In this document: one piece after another, positions 52,456-62,166 of the stretch
How positions within the stretch are numbered: the first letter of the stretch is position 1
Layout: every line of letters begins with the position of its first letter
Source: Chryseobacterium gregarium DSM 19109
GTDB taxonomy: Bacteria > Bacteroidota > Bacteroidia > Flavobacteriales > Weeksellaceae
Reading direction: 5' to 3'
DNA: 64,000 bases
Assembly (NCBI RefSeq): GCF_000430845.1
Contig: NZ_AUMU01000010.1
Span: forward strand, 1-64,000
Position numbers and translations under genes: made by a program
Notes under the pieces: model-generated
What the model saw: the letters and a program-made list of their open reading frames with translations, nothing else
The model's database searches: none
What the model was told of the DNA's origin: nothing

Positions 52456-54609
52456 ATGCCAAAAAAAAATAAATACATAAGTCAGAAAAATGACTCAAAA
52501 CTTTTGGAAATCGGGAGATTGATCCTCCGTTTCATGAATCAGAACCAAACCAAAATATACAATTACAAGCAAATCTCAGATGGAATTGATCATAAAAACC
52601 CGAGACAGCGTGAAATGGTGATTCAGTCCCTGCATAAGCTTTTATCAAGTCAGAGAATCAAAGAAACTGAGAAAGGGAAATTCAGCATTAATCTTAATAT
52701 TGAAGGAACTTTAACGGGAATTATCGATTTTAATCAAAGCGGAAATGCTTATGTAACGGTCGAAAATTTAAAAGATGATGTTTTCGTTCATTCTAAAAAT
52801 GTAAAGGATGCTTTACAGGGTGACAAAGTACTTATTGTTACCTATAATTTTAAAGGTAAAAAGATGGAAGGCTCCGTGCTTGAAGTCCTGGAAAGAAACC
52901 GTACCGAATTTGTCGGAACTTTCCAGCTGGTTCCACATAAAGAATTCGGATTTGTGGTCTGTGATAAAAAAACAATCAATACCGATATCTTTATACCGAA
53001 AGGTAAGATAAATGGTGCAGAAAACGGTGATAAAGTAGTTGTAAAAATGCTGGAATGGAGGCCGGGCGACAAAAATCCTGATGGAGAAATTGTAAAGGTT
53101 TTAGGTGCTCCGGGAGAGCATGAAACCGAAATCCACTCTATCCTTGCAGAATACGGGCTTCCGTATGTATTCCCTGAAGATGTGGAAAGGGATGCCGATA
53201 AAATTGACAGGAGCATCAATGATGACGAAGTGGCCAAACGCCGGGATATGCGTGCCATTACTACATTCACCATTGACCCTAAAGATGCCAAAGATTTCGA
53301 TGATGCATTATCAATTAGAAAACTGGAAAACGGGAACTGGGAAATTGGTGTTCACATTGCTGATGTTTCGCATTATGTAGTTCCAGGGACCATTCTTGAT
53401 GATGAGGCCTATCAGAGAGCTACCTCAGTATATCTGGTAGACCGTGTAGTGCCGATGCTTCCTGAAGTTCTGAGTAATGATGTCTGTTCACTGCGACCGA
53501 ATGAAGATAAATTTACGTTTTCCGCAGTTTTTGAACTGGATGATGAAGCTAAGATTCATAATCAGTGGTTTGGAAGAACCATTATCCATTCGGACAGAAG
53601 ATTTACCTATGAAGAAGCCCAGGAAAGAATTGAAGGAAAGGATGGCGATTTCAAAGAAGAAATCCTTGTTATGGACAAGTTGGCAAAAATCATGCGTCAG
53701 CAAAGGATTAAGGATGGTGCAATCACCTTTGACAGAAGTGAGGTTAGGTTTAATCTCGATGAAAATAACAATCCTGTCGGAGTATATTTTAAAATCAGTA
53801 AAGATTCAAACCACCTGATCGAGGAATTCATGTTGCTGGCCAATAAAAAAGTATCAGAATTTGTTTCTCTGAATAAAAAAGGAGAGGTAAGCCAGAATAC
53901 CTTTATTTACAGGGTTCACGATGATCCGGATCCCGCAAAATTAGAATCATTAAGGGATTTTGTTTCTACATTCGGATATAAAATGGACTTGGCCAATACT
54001 AAAAAAGTGGCCGAGTCTTTAAACAGGCTGTTGCATGATGTAAAAGGTAAAGGCGAGGAAAATATGATCGAAACACTGGCCATGCGAAGCATGAGCAAAG
54101 CCGTATATTCCACAGAGCCGATCGGTCATTATGGGCTTGGGTTTGAGTATTACAGCCACTTCACCTCTCCTATCCGCCGATATCCGGATTTGCTTGCCCA
54201 CCGATTGCTGCAGCATTATCTGGACGGAGGAAAATCCCCCAACAAAGCAGAGCTAGATGAAAAAGCGAAACACTGCAGCTCTATGGAAAGGCTGGCTGCC
54301 GATGCAGAAAGAGATTCCATTAAATATATGCAGGTGAAATTTATGGAAAAACACCTGGGAGAAACTTTCACAGGGGTGATTTCCGGTGTAGCGGAATTCG
54401 GATTTTGGGTTGAAATTCCTGAAAACGGAGCTGAGGGCCTCATTAAACTGAGAGATTTGATGGATGATTCTTATACTTATGATAAATCTACCCATGCCGT
54501 TTACGGTTCAAGGACCGGGAATCGGTATCAGTTGGGAGATCAGGTAAAGATAAAAGTAGTTAAGGCAAATCTAATTCAGAAGCAGTTAGACTTCAAGATT
54601 GTTGAATAA
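52456..54609 (+). CDS. rnr: Ribonuclease R
   Basis: 717 residues. N-terminal winged-helix-like segment (NYKQISDGIDHKN), two cold-shock OB domains (about 75-220), the RNB exonuclease core with the magnesium-binding aspartates in DPKDAKDFDDALS and the HIADVSHYV, GSPIRRYPDLLAHR-like (TSPIRRYPDLLAHR) motifs, and a C-terminal S1 domain (about 640-717, FTGVISGVAEFGFWVEI). It degrades structured RNA 3' to 5' in the cytosol. It has a long leader and no downstream partner within 60 bases. Confidence 0.95.
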   Translation: MPKKNKYISQKNDSKLLEIGRLILRFMNQNQTKIYNYKQISDGIDHKNPRQREMVIQSLHKLLSSQRIKETEKGKFSINLNIEGTLTGIIDFNQSGNAYVTVENLKDDVFVHSKNVKDALQGDKVLIVTYNFKGKKMEGSVLEVLERNRTEFVGTFQLVPHKEFGFVVCDKKTINTDIFIPKGKINGAENGDKVVVKMLEWRPGDKNPDGEIVKVLGAPGEHETEIHSILAEYGLPYVFPEDVERDADKIDRSINDDEVAKRRDMRAITTFTIDPKDAKDFDDALSIRKLENGNWEIGVHIADVSHYVVPGTILDDEAYQRATSVYLVDRVVPMLPEVLSNDVCSLRPNEDKFTFSAVFELDDEAKIHNQWFGRTIIHSDRRFTYEEAQERIEGKDGDFKEEILVMDKLAKIMRQQRIKDGAITFDRSEVRFNLDENNNPVGVYFKISKDSNHLIEEFMLLANKKVSEFVSLNKKGEVSQNTFIYRVHDDPDPAKLESLRDFVSTFGYKMDLANTKKVAESLNRLLHDVKGKGEENMIETLAMRSMSKAVYSTEPIGHYGLGFEYYSHFTSPIRRYPDLLAHRLLQHYLDGGKSPNKAELDEKAKHCSSMERLAADAERDSIKYMQVKFMEKHLGETFTGVISGVAEFGFWVEIPENGAEGLIKLRDLMDDSYTYDKSTHAVYGSRTGNRYQLGDQVKIKVVKANLIQKQLDFKIVE

Positions 54610-54624
54610 TTAAATCATAAAGTT

Positions 54625-54632
54625 TAAATTTG
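54625..54632 (+). promoter_or_regulatory. Promoter -7 element for the LysE-LD-carboxypeptidase unit
   Basis: TAAATTTG fits TAnnTTTG, 45 bases before the LysE-family ATG. Confidence 0.55.
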
Positions 54633-54677
54633 TAACGATCAGATGAAAATTTTTATTTTCATTTAAAAAATTACTGC

Positions 54678-55364
54678 ATGTTTGAACTTATATTATCTGC
54701 TGTCGCATTAGGATTTATGCTGAGCCTGGTTTTTATAGGACCTATTTTTTTCCTTCTTATAGAAACCAGTTTTTCCAGAGGACCCAAACATGCTCTGGCA
54801 TTGGATATCGGGGTAATTTCCGCAGATTTACTGTGTATCTTGGCAGCCTATTATGCAAGTGCAGATATTGTAACTTTAATTGACAAGCATCCTGGCTTTT
54901 ACAGAATTACGGCGATACTTATCTTTGCTTACGGTATTGTAATGATGTTTACCAAAACCAAGATGCATATGTCCGGTGAAGAAAAAATCATTAGCCAGAA
55001 CTATTTTAAGACGTTCATTAATGGTTTTTTCTTTAATCTTTTAAATGTGGGAGTCATCCTTTTCTGGCTGGTAACGGTGATTTCCGTAAGGAATCAGTAT
55101 CCGGATACCGGCAATTTTATTTTATACATCGGAATTGTGATAGGCACTTACCTTTTCATTGACCTTATTAAAATCTTCCTGGCCAAACAGTTTCACGACA
55201 GGCTTACCCAAAGCCTTGCCAACAGAATCAGAAAAATCGTCGGCGGCATTCTTATCGGCTTCAGTTTCTTTATCTTTTTACAGAGCTTTAAAAAATTCAA
55301 TCAGTTCGATAAGCGTCTGGAAGAAGCCGAGAAGACCGAAGTAAAATACCAAAAGCAGAAATGA
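54678..55364 (+). CDS. LysE/RhtB-family exporter
   Basis: 228 residues, six helices. The first helix carries GFMLSLVFIGPIFFLLIETSFSRGPKHAL, typical of LysE/RhtB amino-acid exporters (SIxPGP-like GPIFFLLIE), and the fourth NGFFFNLLNVGVILFWLV. A charged C-terminal tail (EEAEKTEVKYQKQK) sits in the cytosol. The exported substrate is not known. Overlap of four bases with the LD-carboxypeptidase gene suggests a link to wall-peptide recycling. Confidence 0.88.
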   Translation: MFELILSAVALGFMLSLVFIGPIFFLLIETSFSRGPKHALALDIGVISADLLCILAAYYASADIVTLIDKHPGFYRITAILIFAYGIVMMFTKTKMHMSGEEKIISQNYFKTFINGFFFNLLNVGVILFWLVTVISVRNQYPDTGNFILYIGIVIGTYLFIDLIKIFLAKQFHDRLTQSLANRIRKIVGGILIGFSFFIFLQSFKKFNQFDKRLEEAEKTEVKYQKQK

Positions 55365-56290
55365 AAAAAATAATCTTTCCGGAATCCCTTAAAAAGGGAG
55401 CGAAAATAGCGGTTATTTCTCCTGCAGGAGCTGTAGAAGCTTCCCAGTTAGAGCAAGGGATCGCTATGATTAAAAATAAAGGCTACGAACCTGTTTTGGG
55501 GGAACACCTGTACGCCAGGTTCTCTAACGGATACAATTACGCAGGAACCGAACAGGAAAGAATAAAAGACTTCAATTGGGCTTTAAATGACAGTGAAATT
55601 TCTGCAGTTTGGGCTTCCAGGGGCGGTTATGGTTGCCAGCATCTGATTGAGCATATAGAACTCAATGGTTTTAAGAACCATCCGAAATGGTACATCGGAT
55701 ATTCCGATAATACAGTTGTCCAGAGTTATTTATTAAAAAAAGGGTTTGCTTCCATCCACGGACAGACCGTTAAAACTTCGAGTTTTGGGGTGACTGATGA
55801 AAGCTATGATCTGATTTTCGATATTCTAGAAGGGAAAAGACCGGAATATAATTTTGCATCACATCCGTTAAATAGAACAGGCACTGTGGAAGGACCGCTT
55901 ACCGGGGGGAATTTGGCCCTGATTTATGCGCTTCTGGGAACAAAATATTCATTTAAATTTAAGAATAGAATTCTGTTTATTGAAGATATCGGCGAGAGCT
56001 TTTATGCCCTTGACCGGATGATCATGAGTCTGGAACTGGCAGGAGTTTTCAATAAAATTTCAGGTTTGATTGTCGGTGGAATGACCAACATGGGCGATGA
56101 GAAAGAAAACGGTCAATATGGAGAAAGCTTCGATGAATTCGCTTACCGGCTGATTTCAGAAAGAATTTTAAAATATGATTTCCCTGTGATTTTCGGTTTC
56201 CCGAACGGACACATCATAGATAACAGGCCTTTGATTATTGGTGGAAATATCAGTATAAAGGTTGAAGATGATGTAAAGATTTTTTTTTAA
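55361..56290 (+). CDS. ldcA: LD-carboxypeptidase (peptidase S66)
   Basis: 309 residues. S66 signatures: ISPAGAVEASQLEQG at the N terminus, WYIGYSDNTVVQ with the catalytic serine, EGPLTGGNLALIYALLGTKY and LFIEDIGESFYALDRM holding the Glu of the triad, with a His in GFPNGHIIDN. It cuts the L,D bond to release the terminal D-Ala from tetrapeptides in murein recycling in the cytosol. It overlaps the exporter gene and is followed by the yraN gene after 47 bases. Confidence 0.92.
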   Translation: MKKIIFPESLKKGAKIAVISPAGAVEASQLEQGIAMIKNKGYEPVLGEHLYARFSNGYNYAGTEQERIKDFNWALNDSEISAVWASRGGYGCQHLIEHIELNGFKNHPKWYIGYSDNTVVQSYLLKKGFASIHGQTVKTSSFGVTDESYDLIFDILEGKRPEYNFASHPLNRTGTVEGPLTGGNLALIYALLGTKYSFKFKNRILFIEDIGESFYALDRMIMSLELAGVFNKISGLIVGGMTNMGDEKENGQYGESFDEFAYRLISERILKYDFPVIFGFPNGHIIDNRPLIIGGNISIKVEDDVKIFF

Positions 56291-56337
56291 GCTGCTGGCA
56301 TTACTTTCAGAACTTTAATATTATACCCTTAACTCCA

Positions 56338-56709
56338 ATGGCAGATCACAACGATTTCGGCAAAAAAGCAGAAGATTTGGCGGTAGAATTTTTACAGAAA
56401 AACGGCTATCAGATACTGGTCAGAAATTTCCGGTTTCAGAAAGCTGAGATAGATATCATTGCTGAAACAGATAACCAGATTATTATCGTAGAAGTAAAAG
56501 CCAGGTCCACGGATGCATTCATGCTGCCACAGGAAGCGGTGACCAAAACCAAGATCAAATCCATTGTATCGGCAGCCAACTATTATATGGAAGAATTTAA
56601 TAAGCATCAGGAAGTAAGGTTTGATATAATTACTGTTCTTCCGGATGAGAAAAAAAAATTAGTCATTGAACATATTATTAATGCTTTCGAAGCATTCGAT
56701 GCCAACTAA
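56338..56709 (+). CDS. YraN/UPF0102 family endonuclease-like protein
   Basis: 123 residues. GKKAEDLAVEFLQKNGYQILVRNFR, AEIDIIAE and IIIVEVKARS give the E-x(n)-D-x(n)-EVK pattern of the restriction-endonuclease-like fold in YraN proteins. A nuclease or DNA-binding role is likely; the cellular job is unsettled. It lies between an LD-carboxypeptidase and an SDR gene, with 79 bases to the latter. Confidence 0.9.
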   Translation: MADHNDFGKKAEDLAVEFLQKNGYQILVRNFRFQKAEIDIIAETDNQIIIVEVKARSTDAFMLPQEAVTKTKIKSIVSAANYYMEEFNKHQEVRFDIITVLPDEKKKLVIEHIINAFEAFDAN

Positions 56710-56788
56710 AATATGATAGCAATATATCATTTGCCAATGATTGTTGCATTATCAGATGAAGGGGTACATTTAAAAAATTAAAATTTGT

Positions 56789-57538
56789 ATGAAAACAATA
56801 GTGATTACCGGTGCCACATCCGGGATAGGAAAGTCTACCGCAGAACTTCTGGCAAAACAGGGAAACAGGATCATCATTTGCGGACGAAGAACTGAAGTTT
56901 TGGAATCATTGAAAGAAGAACTTTCCATATTTGCCGAAATATTTAGTTTAAAGTTTGATGTAAGAAATCTTAGTGAAGTGGAAACAGCTTTCAGCTCTCT
57001 TCCGCAGGAATGGAAGAATATCGATGTCCTGATTAACAATGCAGGGAATGCCCACGGCCTGGATCCTCTTTCTGCCGGTAAAACAGATGACTGGGATTCG
57101 ATGATTGACGGCAATGTAAAAGGCCTGCTGTATGTTTCTAAAATGGTTATTCCGGGAATGAAGGAAAAAAATTCCGGACATATTATAAACATCAGTTCCG
57201 TAGCAGCAAGGCAGACCTATGCAAACGGCGTGGTGTACTGTGCAACTAAAAAAGCAGTTGATGTTATATCCGAAGGGATGAGACTTGAGCTGACTGAATT
57301 CGGGATTAAGGTAACCAATATCCAGCCCGGAGCCGTGGAAACAGAATTTTCTATGGTAAGGTTCAAAGGAGATAGTGAAAGGGCAGCTACAGTGTATGCA
57401 GGATATGAACCTTTAAAAGCTGAAGATATCGCAGATTCAATAGCCTACTGCATTAATGCACCGAAACATGTATGCATTTCTGATATGACCATCTACCCTG
57501 CTGCTCAGGCAGAACCCAGAACTATTTACAGAAAATAG
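56789..57538 (+). CDS. SDR-family NAD(P)-dependent oxidoreductase (YdfG-like)
   Basis: 249 residues. TGATSGIGKSTAELLAKQG (NADP loop), NNAGNAHGLDPL, ISSVAARQTYANG and YCATKKAV (Tyr-Lys) make a classical SDR. The pattern VVYCATKKAVDVISEGMRLEL resembles YdfG-type 3-hydroxy acid dehydrogenases. The substrate cannot be read from sequence. The gene appears to be transcribed alone. Confidence 0.9.
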   Translation: MKTIVITGATSGIGKSTAELLAKQGNRIIICGRRTEVLESLKEELSIFAEIFSLKFDVRNLSEVETAFSSLPQEWKNIDVLINNAGNAHGLDPLSAGKTDDWDSMIDGNVKGLLYVSKMVIPGMKEKNSGHIINISSVAARQTYANGVVYCATKKAVDVISEGMRLELTEFGIKVTNIQPGAVETEFSMVRFKGDSERAATVYAGYEPLKAEDIADSIAYCINAPKHVCISDMTIYPAAQAEPRTIYRK

Positions 57539-57554
57539 TCTCGAAATAATGGCT

Positions 57555-57562
57555 TAAATTTG
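57555..57562 (+). promoter_or_regulatory. Promoter -7 element for tsaB
   Basis: TAAATTTG fits TAnnTTTG, 57 bases upstream of the tsaB ATG. Confidence 0.5.
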
Positions 57563-57619
57563 CAGAGCGTTTCGCCATTTATGAATTGATAAATCGTGTA
57601 ATGCTATTAAATTAAAAAA

Positions 57620-58306
57620 ATGAAAATCTTATATCTTGAAACCTCTTCAAAAAACTGTTCGGTAGCTATTTCAGATGATGAAAAGTTATTGTGCTTAACC
57701 GAAGAAGTTTCTGAAAATTATAAACAGTCTGAAAGCCTTCACACATTTGTAGAATGGGCTTTAGAAGGGGCCGGAATTTCAATACAGGATATTGAAGCGG
57801 TTTCTTTAGGACAGGGCCCGGGCTCTTACACAGGGTTAAGAATTGGTTCTTCATCAGCGAAGGGCTTCTGTTATGGTTTAAAAGTCCCTTTGATTGCTAT
57901 CAATTCTATGGAAAGCATGATAGCGCCTTTTTTGGGCCAGAATTTTGATCTGATTATCCCATTGATCGATGCCAGGAGAATGGAAGTTTATACAGCAGTT
58001 TACGACGGGAAAACAGGTGATGAAATCTCCGGAACGGAAGCAAAGATTTTGGATGAAACCTCATTTAAGGAATATAAAGATAAAAAAGTACTGTTTATAG
58101 GAGACGGAGCCTTGAAAGCAAAAGAAATTTTTCAGTTTCCTGATGCTGAATTTAATGAAAATGTTTACCCTTCCGCACAGTATCTGATCAAAAAGACTAT
58201 TGACAAAATTCATCATGAGGAGTTTGAAGATATTGCGTATTTTGAGCCGTTTTATCTCAAGGATTTTCATGGCGTGAAGAAAAAGAGACCATCAGATCCG
58301 ATGTAA
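57620..58306 (+). CDS. tsaB: tRNA threonylcarbamoyladenosine biosynthesis protein TsaB
   Basis: 228 residues. ETSSKNCSVAIS at the N terminus, LGQGPGSYTGLRIGSSSAKGFCYGL (the TsaB signature) and PLIDARRMEVYTAVYDG define the ASKHA fold. With TsaD and TsaE it makes t6A37 in ANN-decoding tRNAs in the cytosol. It converges on sprE, separated by a strong terminator. Confidence 0.94.
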   Translation: MKILYLETSSKNCSVAISDDEKLLCLTEEVSENYKQSESLHTFVEWALEGAGISIQDIEAVSLGQGPGSYTGLRIGSSSAKGFCYGLKVPLIAINSMESMIAPFLGQNFDLIIPLIDARRMEVYTAVYDGKTGDEISGTEAKILDETSFKEYKDKKVLFIGDGALKAKEIFQFPDAEFNENVYPSAQYLIKKTIDKIHHEEFEDIAYFEPFYLKDFHGVKKKRPSDPM

Positions 58307-58336
58307 TTACAAAATAAATAAGCAATTGCATATCAT

Positions 58337-58368
58337 AAAAAAAGCGGAGAATAATTCTCCGCTTTTTT
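58337..58368. terminator. Bidirectional terminator between tsaB and sprE
   Basis: AAAGCGGAGAAT (58341-58352) pairs perfectly with ATTCTCCGCTTT (58354-58365), with A and T runs on either side. Confidence 0.92.
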
Positions 58369-58370
58369 GT

Positions 58371-60998
58371 TTATTGTAGTTTTGCAGGAACCGAGTTTAT
58401 GTCTGATGGCTGCATTTGCTGGTTGCTATTATTCTGTTTTCTTCTTGGCCTGTTGCCATTAATGCCGTTGCCGGATGGCTGCGTAGGCTGGGGATTGCTC
58501 ATCTGTCCGTTCCCCGGATTTTGTGGTATACCTATAGCGTTAGTCTGACCGGGCTGCTGAGGAATGTTATTGCCCATAGCCGCGGGATTTTTAGATAATG
58601 CATTTCCTTTGTTATCCGTTGGCTGGAATGAAAGATCGGTCTTGAGATAATTCAGCATTTCCTTCGCTTTTTCTCCTTCAGGGGTTTTGGAATAATTTAA
58701 AACAATCTGTTCCAGCTGAAGGATCATTACCTCTTTCCCACTTGATTTTCCTGAGTTGAATGCATTTAATAAATACAGTTTCGGAACCAGCGCATCCTTA
58801 GGATATTTCTGGATGGTCTGATCAATGATGTCTTTACTGTCCCCGAATTTTTCGGATTCATACAATGCGAATGCCTGTTTATACTGGCTTTCAACATCCT
58901 CGGAAGATTTTACAAACGTACTGTTTTTCGGATTTCTTGCAAACTCGGCATAAGAAGTATACGGGTAATCTTTTAAGAGGATCTGTTTGGCTCTTTCTGC
59001 CACCTGCGGGTTTTTCAGGTGATTCATCGCAAAGATTTCATACAGTGCCTGCAGCATTACTTTTTCTTCAGGCTTTACATCAACCAAGTCATAGAGGGTT
59101 TTGGTAGCCAGAGGAGTATTCGTAAAATAATTCTGATACATTACCCCTAATCCTAATGAAGCAGTGTCCCTGTCCTTTTTCAGCTGATCCAGCTTTGCCA
59201 TATCCGTCGGAATCTGTTCAATATAAAAAGTAGGCTCAAAACGCCTTGGATTCGGTGCTTTGGTGGTTCCCAGAGCATCGTTTTTCATATCCTCAATCGT
59301 AGCCATTTTTTTTGATGAACGCCAGTTATCTACCAAAGCCCTGTCTCCCCAGGTCTGTTTAAAGGTCTGGGTTCCTTTTGAAACCGTTCCTGTATTGGAA
59401 AAATAAAATCCTCTGTTGGTCACTCCGAAATCTTCAAAAGAATTTGAGCTGTTGGCAAAAATTGAAGCTGCACTGTAATCTCCCGTATCAAATCCCTTGC
59501 TTCTCTCCGCACGTCTTCTTTCCAGTTCATCTTTTTCCTCCTTAACTTTTATTTTGGCAATATATTTTGAGAAGAAGTCGGTTTTCTGCTCCGGAGACAT
59601 CTTGGCCAGGTTCAGAATACTGTCATTCTTCTTGATCATATAATAATTTTTAGAGATCTTCTTGATGTAGACGGACTGATCCGCCAAAAGAACCTTTGAT
59701 GGTTCATAGGTCATCACTGCTAAAGCAGAATCATAATAGGCCCCTGCCCCGATATAATCGTTTTTATCTAAATACCCTTTTCCGATTTCATAATACGCCA
59801 ATCCACGGATCTGTCCGTCTGAAACTTTTTCTGCCAGTGATTTCCTGAAATATTCCTGAGCTTCGTCCTTTTTTCCGGCCTTGTTGGCCATAAGTCCCAA
59901 AGCATAATAAAACTCGTTCTTTCTGGAACCGTAGGTGCCTTTTGTGCTGATGTCCTCAAGGTATTTTCTGGCTCCGCTGTAATCTCCATTGCCGTTGAAA
60001 GTTTTGGCAATTTCAATCTGGGATTTTACTTCAAATTCAAAATCATTGGCATACTTGTAAGCAGCCATGAAGCTTTCCCGTGCTTTTTCATTTTGATTGA
60101 GATTCTCTAAGACCTGCCCTCTCAGGTAAGCAATCCGGCTTTTCAGTTTTCTGTTGCTGTTGAGTTCGAAAGCATTATTCAGCTCTTTTACGGCTTCTTC
60201 TTTTTTACCTGCATCCAGAAGCGATTCAGAATAGTAGATGCTTAACAGCTTTTCATATTGCTTGCTGATTTTTTCGCTTTTTAATTTTGCGAAAACTTCA
60301 TGGGCCTTGTGGTAATTTTTTATCTGATCATAAGCCAAGCCCTGATAAATTCTTGCCAGAGGAATTCTTTTGTCGTCCTTCATATGGGTAAAAACATAGT
60401 TCAGGGCATCCAAGGCCTCCAATGACTTTCCTCTGTAAATCCTGGCCTGTGCAAGGATCATATAAGCATCAAAAATCTGTTTGTTCTGCTCCTCCCCGTG
60501 TCTGACCACAGAATATTTATTAATGGCTTTCAAAGCTTTGGCTTCAGCAATTTCCAGTGTGCTGGCTCCTTTCTGTTCTGGCTGGTTAGGGCTCCCTGCT
60601 CCCGTTGCATTTCCCGTTCCGCCTGGCATGGTTGGACCTCCGGACAATCCTGGCTGCATGGATGGAGAGCTTTCTCTTCCGTTGCTGCTTTGGGAGGGCC
60701 TGTTGACTTCAGCCATTTTCATTGAGTTTTCAGCAAAAGCTGAAGACTGTCCAAGGTCACTCCCCAATGGCTGGTCCTCATAAGTAAGGATGGGGATAAA
60801 CGGCGCATAAAAATTGTCTTTATGGGCTTTATCTCTTGTCTCAAATTCATTATTTAATGCGTCCTTGGCATTGAATAAGGTATTGTAATATGTGGTAAAT
60901 CCTTTCATGAACTTCGATCGCTGTTCCGGCTTCTTGGTTTTTGTAGCACAGGAAGCAGCAAGACAGAGTATCAAAAGGAATAAGATATTCTTTTTCAT
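58371..60998 (-). CDS. sprE: Gliding motility / type IX secretion lipoprotein SprE (PorW)
   Basis: 875 residues. Lipobox LCLAASC with the lipidated cysteine at 17, then a Ser/Pro/Gly-rich linker (about 95-145) and at least six TPR-like units (about 160-480, for example ALDALNYVFTHMKDDKRI, YEKLLSIYYSESLLDAGKKEE). A middle region with GFYFSNTGTVSKGTQTF and a long helical C-terminal half follow, ending in a Pro/Gly/Asn/Gln-rich tail. This matches SprE of Flavobacterium johnsoniae, a periplasmic lipoprotein required for T9SS and gliding. No other T9SS gene is in the window; the assignment is by length, domain order and recognisable segments. Confidence 0.85.
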   Translation of the reverse strand: MKKNILFLLILCLAASCATKTKKPEQRSKFMKGFTTYYNTLFNAKDALNNEFETRDKAHKDNFYAPFIPILTYEDQPLGSDLGQSSAFAENSMKMAEVNRPSQSSNGRESSPSMQPGLSGGPTMPGGTGNATGAGSPNQPEQKGASTLEIAEAKALKAINKYSVVRHGEEQNKQIFDAYMILAQARIYRGKSLEALDALNYVFTHMKDDKRIPLARIYQGLAYDQIKNYHKAHEVFAKLKSEKISKQYEKLLSIYYSESLLDAGKKEEAVKELNNAFELNSNRKLKSRIAYLRGQVLENLNQNEKARESFMAAYKYANDFEFEVKSQIEIAKTFNGNGDYSGARKYLEDISTKGTYGSRKNEFYYALGLMANKAGKKDEAQEYFRKSLAEKVSDGQIRGLAYYEIGKGYLDKNDYIGAGAYYDSALAVMTYEPSKVLLADQSVYIKKISKNYYMIKKNDSILNLAKMSPEQKTDFFSKYIAKIKVKEEKDELERRRAERSKGFDTGDYSAASIFANSSNSFEDFGVTNRGFYFSNTGTVSKGTQTFKQTWGDRALVDNWRSSKKMATIEDMKNDALGTTKAPNPRRFEPTFYIEQIPTDMAKLDQLKKDRDTASLGLGVMYQNYFTNTPLATKTLYDLVDVKPEEKVMLQALYEIFAMNHLKNPQVAERAKQILLKDYPYTSYAEFARNPKNSTFVKSSEDVESQYKQAFALYESEKFGDSKDIIDQTIQKYPKDALVPKLYLLNAFNSGKSSGKEVMILQLEQIVLNYSKTPEGEKAKEMLNYLKTDLSFQPTDNKGNALSKNPAAMGNNIPQQPGQTNAIGIPQNPGNGQMSNPQPTQPSGNGINGNRPRRKQNNSNQQMQPSDINSVPAKLQ

Positions 60999-61083
60999 TA
61001 TTTAATATAACTCGCTAATATACTTTTTATTATAAGTAGTTTGATGATTTTGTAAAAATAATAAAATTTTACAGGGAAATCTA

Positions 61084-61644
61084 TTATATTTCTTTCAAAA
61101 TTTTATAAACCAGATGGGTGGGAAGGCCCATAATCGTATAAAAACTGCCGTTTATCTTATTGATTTTTGCCATTCCGAACCATTCCTGGATCCCGTAGCT
61201 TCCTGCCTTGTCAAAAGGTTTGTAATGCTGAATGTAATATTCGATCTCATCATCTGTAATGGTATTGAATTCCACATCGGCAACATCAGTCTGCGTAATG
61301 GTTTGATCTGAAGTTTTAATGGTAATCCCGGTATATACCTGATGGGTTCTTCCGGAAAGAAGGCTAAGCATTTTCCTGGCATCGTCCTCATCTTCCGGCT
61401 TCCCCAAAAACTGGTTATCAATGGCTACGACGGTATCTGCCGTTAACAGGACTTCACCCTCTTCCAGTTTACGGAAAGCATTCGATTTTAATTCAGATAA
61501 ATAAGCTGCAGACTCGCCTGCTGTAATATGCCCGGGAACAATCTCTTCACAATCGATCTTCACCACTTCAAATTCAAAACCTAAGCTGGACAAAAGTTCT
61601 TTCCTCCTGGGAGACTGTGAGGCTAATAATAGTTTCATTTTCAA
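61084..61644 (-). CDS. maf: Maf-like nucleotide pyrophosphatase
   Basis: 186 residues. The signature LLASQSPRRKELLSSLGFEFEV at the N terminus (Ser-x-x-R), TADTVVAIDNQFLGKP and SGRTHQVYTGI define the Maf/YhdE family, which hydrolyses dTTP/UTP or other non-canonical nucleotides; the exact substrate needs assay. The gene ends a three-gene unit with KdsC-like and DUF2520 genes, three bases after the former. Confidence 0.92.
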   Translation of the reverse strand: MKMKLLLASQSPRRKELLSSLGFEFEVVKIDCEEIVPGHITAGESAAYLSELKSNAFRKLEEGEVLLTADTVVAIDNQFLGKPEDEDDARKMLSLLSGRTHQVYTGITIKTSDQTITQTDVADVEFNTITDDEIEYYIQHYKPFDKAGSYGIQEWFGMAKINKINGSFYTIMGLPTHLVYKILKEI

Positions 61645-61647
61645 TAA

Positions 61648-62166
61648 TTAAACAGATTGGGTATTGTCATCATGCCAGTTTCCCTGAACTTTCATGACCT
61701 GTTCGATAACATCGCGCACAGCCCCGCTTCCCCCCTTTTTCGGTGAAATATAGGTGGCAATTGCTTTGATTTCCGGAACCGCATTCTCCGGACAGGCTGC
61801 AACAGCAGAGTTTTTCATAATATGCAGATCAGGAATATCATCTCCCATCGTTAAAATTTCAGCATTCGTAAGATTATGTTTTGCTTTAAAATCTTCAAAA
61901 TCAATCATCTTATCGGGGGATTTCGGATAATAGTCCTCAATGCCGAGATAATTGATCCTGTGCTTTACCATTTCATCATTTCCTCCGGTAATAACTCCGA
62001 TTAAATAATTGTTTTTCAAAGCTTTTACCACAGCATATCCGTCCAGGACATTCATTACCCGGCACATATTCCCGCCGGGAAGAAGATAAACGCTCCCGTC
62101 AGTAAAAACGCCGTCAACATCAAATACAAATGCTTTTATATCTTTTAATTTCTCTTTATAACTCAT
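61648..62166 (-). CDS. KdsC-like HAD phosphatase
   Basis: 172 residues. DVDGVFTDG with the nucleophile Asp, GVITGGNDEMVKH, and ILTMGDDIPDLHIMK with the metal Asp pair form the C0-type HAD subfamily of KdsC (3-deoxy-D-manno-octulosonate 8-phosphate phosphatase) and YrbI. It may dephosphorylate KDO-8-P for lipopolysaccharide, but kdsA/kdsB are not in the window, so a related sugar phosphate is possible. It overlaps the DUF2520 gene by 11 bases. Confidence 0.85.
   Translation of the reverse strand: MSYKEKLKDIKAFVFDVDGVFTDGSVYLLPGGNMCRVMNVLDGYAVVKALKNNYLIGVITGGNDEMVKHRINYLGIEDYYPKSPDKMIDFEDFKAKHNLTNAEILTMGDDIPDLHIMKNSAVAACPENAVPEIKAIATYISPKKGGSGAVRDVIEQVMKVQGNWHDDNTQSV

Noticed and set aside
56789-57538. 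SDR gene considered as a second FabG
   Set aside because: Sequence resembles YdfG-type dehydrogenases more than FabG, and a clear FabG is encoded at 37422-38165.
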